Positions 11,716 through 11,744 of a DNA stretch of 11,744 nucleotides are shown one piece after another (the stretch's first letter is position 1; each line of letters opens with the position of its first letter). Where the stretch lies: NCBI GenBank assembly GCA_021800135.1, contig JAJYZH010000009.1, forward strand, positions 1 through 11,744, in the 5' to 3' direction. Below the pieces are notes generated by a model. The model was not told the DNA's origin. It saw nothing but the letters and a program-made list of their open reading frames with translations, and ran no database searches. The stretch comes from Microcaldota archaeon (lineage in GTDB: Archaea > Micrarchaeota > Micrarchaeia > Micrarchaeales > Micrarchaeaceae). The translations under genes were made by a program, and so were the position numbers.

Positions 11716-11716
11716 C

Positions 11717-11726
11717 CGGTTTAAAG
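11717..11726. repeat. Right target-site duplication of the insertion sequence
   Basis: This is an exact copy of CGGTTTAAAG at 10423-10432. Only 18 bp of flanking chromosome follow before the window ends, too few to identify the next gene. Confidence 0.7.
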
Positions 11727-11744
11727 ACTTTGTCCAACAAATAG

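Larger units (their letters stand above)
10433..11716. mobile_element. Complete insertion sequence, ISA1214-like
   Basis: The element is about 1,284 bp. It is bounded by near-perfect 16-bp terminal inverted repeats, with an identical 10-bp direct repeat CGGTTTAAAG on both sides, and it carries two genes. These are a DDE transposase on the minus strand and a DUF2080-like small protein on the plus strand, diverging from a central palindrome. DUF2080 proteins are known as transposase-associated small proteins in archaeal elements of the ISA1214 group. Assignment to that group is from the gene pair and duplication length. The intact genes, sharp repeats and exact duplication indicate a recent and probably active insertion. 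The outermost base or two at each end is uncertain, since the left end reads GAGTTTGGG and the right end GGTTTGGG. Confidence 0.85.

Overview
The window is archaeal chromosome. It encodes a TFB-type initiation factor with zinc ribbon and two cyclin folds, an archaeal 20S proteasome beta subunit, and the KH-MBL-beta-CASP termination nuclease aCPSF1/FttA. Genes are tightly packed and several are preceded by TATA boxes of the TTTAAA or TTTATA type. Arg and Ile codons are mostly AGG and ATA, and GC looks close to 50 percent outside the AT-rich gaps. The phylum cannot be fixed from the sequence alone. A Micrarchaeota/DPANN or Thermoplasmata-like source would fit, but that is a guess.

Layout. Positions 85-753 (+) hold a multi-pass membrane protein of unknown function. 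Positions 951-4989 (+) form a protein-folding operon: a winged-helix regulator, grpE, dnaK and dnaJ, with a promoter and an inverted repeat in front. Positions 5093-5578 (+) hold a two-gene toxin-antitoxin module with a ribbon-helix-helix-like antitoxin and a RelE-like toxin. Positions 5645-8363 (-) hold the proteasome beta subunit followed by aCPSF1/FttA. Positions 8578-8910 (-) hold a TRAM-domain RNA-binding protein with an unusually structured upstream region: a perfect hairpin and a 21-bp periodic array of motifs. Positions 9172-10314 (-) hold TFB with an unusual basic N-terminal extension of about 80 residues. Positions 10433-11716 are a complete insertion sequence resembling the ISA1214 group. 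It has 16-bp terminal inverted repeats, a flanking 10-bp direct repeat, a DDE transposase and a divergent DUF2080-like small protein. The two genes diverge from a perfect 22-bp palindrome.

How the parts work together. The chromosomal genes cover proteostasis (Hsp70 system, proteasome), transcription initiation (TFB), transcription termination and RNA cleavage (FttA), and RNA binding (TRAM). The winged-helix gene directly in front of grpE is a likely local regulator of the chaperone operon. Two accessory insertions interrupt this core: the toxin-antitoxin pair between dnaJ and fttA, and the insertion sequence just upstream of tfb.

The most notable signals are the self-contained control region of the insertion sequence (palindrome, divergent promoters, possible AbrB-like repressor), the 21-bp lattice upstream of the TRAM gene, and the tfb N-terminal extension. 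I saw no CRISPR array, rRNA gene or complete tRNA gene. No gene-free stretch exceeds about 265 bp.
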